Source of the DNA: JBLHGU01 sp047615875
GTDB taxonomy: Bacteria > Pseudomonadota > Gammaproteobacteria > Arenicellales > CAJQKF01
Direction: 5' to 3'
NCBI GenBank assembly: GCA_047615875.1
Contig: JBLHGU010000005.1
Span: forward strand, 1-64,000
Length of the DNA stretch: 64,000 nt
A program made the position numbers and the translations under genes. Below are positions 62,010 through 64,000 of the stretch, in pieces (positions within the stretch are counted from its first letter, which is position 1; the number at the start of each line of letters is the position of its first letter). The notes beneath the pieces are model-generated. The model was not told the origin of the DNA. It did no database searches and saw only the letters and a program-made list of their open reading frames with translations.

Positions 62010-62803
62010 CTCCCGAACCAGGTAGTAGATGCCGACGGCCGTACACCGCCGAACTGGGCCCAGGTCGAAGCCACCTGCCAGCCCGCATCTACCACCAGGT
62101 TCACTCCGGTAATCGCGCTTGCCCGATCAGACGCCAGAAACTCGATTGTCTCGGCCACTTCGCGCGGACGAACCATACGCCCCAATGCAGTAAACTCACC
62201 GGGGTCACCGGCGTAGCGGCCGGATTTGAGGCGCTCTTCGACACGGGGAACCAGCGTTGAGCCGGGTGATACCGTATTGACGCGAATACCCGATCGCCCC
62301 CATTCACCGGCCAGATTTTTACTGAGCTGCACAACGCCCGCTTTACTGGTGGCATAGGCCTCGGCAGGCATCGATCCCAGGGCAGCGATCGAACCGAGAT
62401 TGACAATACTTCCCTGGCCACGCTCAATCATGCGCCGGCCAAAGCAGCGATTGGCGAGAAAAGTACCACCGAGATTGACTGAGAGCACCTGGTCCCAGAC
62501 CGATTTTTGCTGATTTTCCGTCGATACAATATCCTGAAAAACAGCAGCTGCCACCACCAGTGCCGAGACGGGGCCGATATTCTTTTCGATAGTGGCAACA
62601 GTGTCCTCCACCGAAGTTTCATTGGCAATGTCCATAGTCAGACCGGTGGCGCCGATTTCGGTTGCAATCCGGTTTGCCGCCACACCATCAAGGTCTGCGA
62701 CCACAACCCGCCATCCGCGCTCGAACATGAGCCTTGCGGTTTCTGCCCCAATGCCGTTAGCACCGCCGATAATTACTGCAATCGCATCGCTTGTGTCATT
62801 CAT
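62006..62803 (-). CDS. Short-chain dehydrogenase/reductase (classical SDR) 2
   Basis: NAD(P)-dependent oxidoreductase, 265 aa, with GGANGIG in the cofactor loop (in place of the usual TG start), Tyr and Lys in YATSK, and a Ser in VNLGSIAA. The C-terminus extends beyond VDAGW by about 20 residues. It converges tail to tail with the amidohydrolase and is divergent from the TIM-barrel gene. It probably oxidises a different position of the same compound as the other SDR. Confidence 0.92.
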   Translation of the reverse strand: MNDTSDAIAVIIGGANGIGAETARLMFERGWRVVVADLDGVAANRIATEIGATGLTMDIANETSVEDTVATIEKNIGPVSALVVAAAVFQDIVSTENQQKSVWDQVLSVNLGGTFLANRCFGRRMIERGQGSIVNLGSIAALGSMPAEAYATSKAGVVQLSKNLAGEWGRSGIRVNTVSPGSTLVPRVEERLKSGRYAGDPGEFTALGRMVRPREVAETIEFLASDRASAITGVNLVVDAGWQVASTWAQFGGVRPSASTTWFGS

Positions 62804-62998
62804 CGTTTGGCCCTTATCATTGCAATCCTCGATCTACCCGAAATGTCATCATGTTGTTTGGTTAGTTCCAAAAGCACCATCGCCCAGATTTTCAACGGTG
62901 GTAAATAAAGGCATTCTAAAGTCAGCAATCGTCTGAGAGCAAATTTGATCACATCTTCAAATACTACTAACGCAACAAAGCTTCCGGCAGCAAACGAG

Positions 62999-63817
62999 AT
63001 GCGGGCGTTATCTCTGTCCTATTACACGGTACCCGAACTCGATGCACTGGAGACTGTGGCAGTAGCCGCCGCTACCGATTGTCGCCACGTTGGCCTGCGT
63101 CTGCTAGGCGGGCAACCTGGCGGTGGCGAAACGGAGTTGCTCAGTAACTCGACACTACGTCGAAAAATGCGCCAGTCTATGTTGGACCACGGCGTCTCGG
63201 CACTTGACGCCAACACGGTACGGCTTGTTCCAACTTCCAATATTGCCAGCTACGGGCCGTTTTTTGACGCCGCCGCCGAACTCGGTGCGCGCCACGTATT
63301 GACCACTGTGGATGACCCGGAGCCACAGCGACTGAACGATAACCTCTTACGATTATGTACGATGGCCACGGATCGTCAGCTCACAATCGATTTTGAGTTC
63401 GTACCCTGGCTGAAACTGTCCAGTATCGAGGCCAGCGCTCAGCTGATCAGGCAATGCGAGCATCCCGCTCTTGGTATCTCGGTGGACGCTCTGCACTATT
63501 TTAGATCGCAGGGTACTCCTGCGCAAATTGCCGCATTGCCACCGCAGTGGTTCCGCTACGCGCAGCTGTGTGATGTTGCCTCAGTGACTTCACCCTCCTC
63601 GAGCCAGGCCTTTATCACCGAAGCTACACAGGAACGCCTACCGCCTGGTGAAGGAGTCATCGACCTCGTCGGCATGCTGCGCGTTCTGCCACCGAGAATA
63701 CCCATCGCCCTCGAAATCCCTCAGCTAACGTTATCACAAAGTCTGCCCGCTAAAGCTCGGGTAGAGCAAGCGGTCACGGCGATGCGCGAAGTTTTGCGAA
63801 TTACCGCAGAGGGCTAG
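62999..63817 (+). CDS. Sugar-phosphate isomerase/epimerase-like TIM-barrel protein (AP endonuclease 2 family)
   Basis: Xylose-isomerase-like TIM-barrel protein, 272 aa from ATG 62999, where the first strand starts (MRALSLSYYTV). A TTG at 62945 with GAGAG upstream would add 18 polar residues. Metal-site residues are plausible at Glu in IDFEFVPW, Asp and His in ISVDALHYF, and Glu in IALEIP. It probably isomerises or epimerises a keto sugar or cyclitol-like intermediate, in line with ThuA, SDR and cupin neighbours. G+C is high (40 of 60 at 63061-63120). Confidence 0.88.
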   Translation: MRALSLSYYTVPELDALETVAVAAATDCRHVGLRLLGGQPGGGETELLSNSTLRRKMRQSMLDHGVSALDANTVRLVPTSNIASYGPFFDAAAELGARHVLTTVDDPEPQRLNDNLLRLCTMATDRQLTIDFEFVPWLKLSSIEASAQLIRQCEHPALGISVDALHYFRSQGTPAQIAALPPQWFRYAQLCDVASVTSPSSSQAFITEATQERLPPGEGVIDLVGMLRVLPPRIPIALEIPQLTLSQSLPAKARVEQAVTAMREVLRITAEG

Positions 63818-63830
63818 GCTAATGCTTTGA

Positions 63831-64000
63831 TCAAGCGAGGTCATCCCAAACGCAAAGCCGTTTCATCACTCGCCTCTCACTTGACATATCGTAGTTCGCA
63901 ATTCCCCTATGCATCAGGCACCGGTTATCCCAGATTAGAAGGTCGCCCTTTCGCCATTTGTGGGTATAAACGAAAGGCGGCTGGGTCGCCTGTTCCTGCA
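63831..64000 (-). CDS. TauD/TfdA-family dioxygenase, C-terminal part (partial)
   Basis: The minus strand from the window end to a TGA at 63831-63833 reads as the end of a TauD-like protein. The segment WRKGDLLIWDNRCLMHRG contains the distal iron-binding His, and the 2OG-binding Arg is probably in the ERRVMKRLCV stretch that follows. The remaining two thirds lie outside the window. It is convergent with the TIM-barrel gene and probably belongs to the same catabolic cluster, as a second dioxygenase of this family in the region. Confidence 0.88.
   Translation of the reverse strand, partial: QEQATQPPFVYTHKWRKGDLLIWDNRCLMHRGIANYDMSSERRVMKRLCVWDDLA

Noticed and set aside
1..64000. CRISPR arrays, tRNA or rRNA genes, insertion-sequence ends, phage genes
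   Set aside because: No regularly spaced repeats, cloverleaf-like sequence, transposase, integrase or phage structural gene was seen anywhere on either strand.

Overview
The window looks like chromosome from a Gram-negative, probably marine, gammaproteobacterium. The evidence is two TRAP transporters, a tripartite tricarboxylate transporter (TTT), secreted proteins with Sec signal peptides, an outer-membrane beta-barrel protein, MgtE, RimK, and moderate G+C in most of the window. The assignment rests on gene content only. No rRNA, tRNA or CRISPR array was seen.

Layout. (1) 1-8.2 kb: a sugar-acid catabolic operon with a large-format TRAP transporter, an enolase-superfamily dehydratase/cycloisomerase, DgoK and DgoA (De Ley-Doudoroff type), a cupin and a TauD-like dioxygenase. 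An 18-bp perfect palindrome precedes it. (2) 8.3-9.3 kb: a lone AT-rich glycosyltransferase. (3) 9.5-14.1 kb: a second TRAP transporter with a D-aminoacylase-type amidohydrolase. (4) 14.1-15.4 kb: an MFS permease. (5) 15.7-21.2 kb: a four-gene module of membrane-anchored TPR-like protein, CotH kinase fused to a beta-helix, VTC (polyphosphate-polymerase-fold) protein and DUF4956 membrane protein. (6) 21.2-31.4 kb: TctABC and MarR, divergent from aminotransferase, ThDP enzyme, sulfatase, FAD-linked dehydrogenase and sulfotransferase. A probable MarR operator lies between the two arms. (7) 31.7-36.9 kb: an AT-rich, partly decayed region with a TPR/beta-barrel protein and its secreted neighbour, REP-like palindromes, a SnoaL gene fused at its start to an AraC remnant, and small membrane or secreted proteins. 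(8) 37.0-44.1 kb: a C1/N-methyl or osmolyte-type catabolic cluster of GcvT-like protein, M24 metallohydrolase, PhyH dioxygenase, dimethylglycine-dehydrogenase-like flavoprotein and methyltransferase, with a LysR remnant. (9) 44.3-51.2 kb: a complete Wadjet (JetABCD) condensin-like plasmid-defence operon with every junction overlapping. (10) 51.5-57.9 kb: EamA permease, MscS-family channel, MgtE, and a RimK ligase with an added RCK_C-like domain. (11) 58.2-58.5 kb: a DinJ/RelB antitoxin gene split by an in-frame stop. (12) 58.8-64.0 kb: a catabolic cluster, G+C-rich in its second half, with ThuA, two SDRs, a cupin, an amidohydrolase, a TIM-barrel protein and the end of a second TauD-like gene.

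Three themes connect the regions. First, uptake systems are paired with short catabolic routes, and in all three transporter operons a strong hairpin lies between the binding-protein gene and the membrane subunits. Second, the least characterised group of intact genes is the CotH/VTC/DUF4956 module, which may modify or build a cell-surface polymer. Third, several gene remnants (AraC, LysR, DinJ) mark old rearrangement or loss, beside one intact defence locus (Wadjet).
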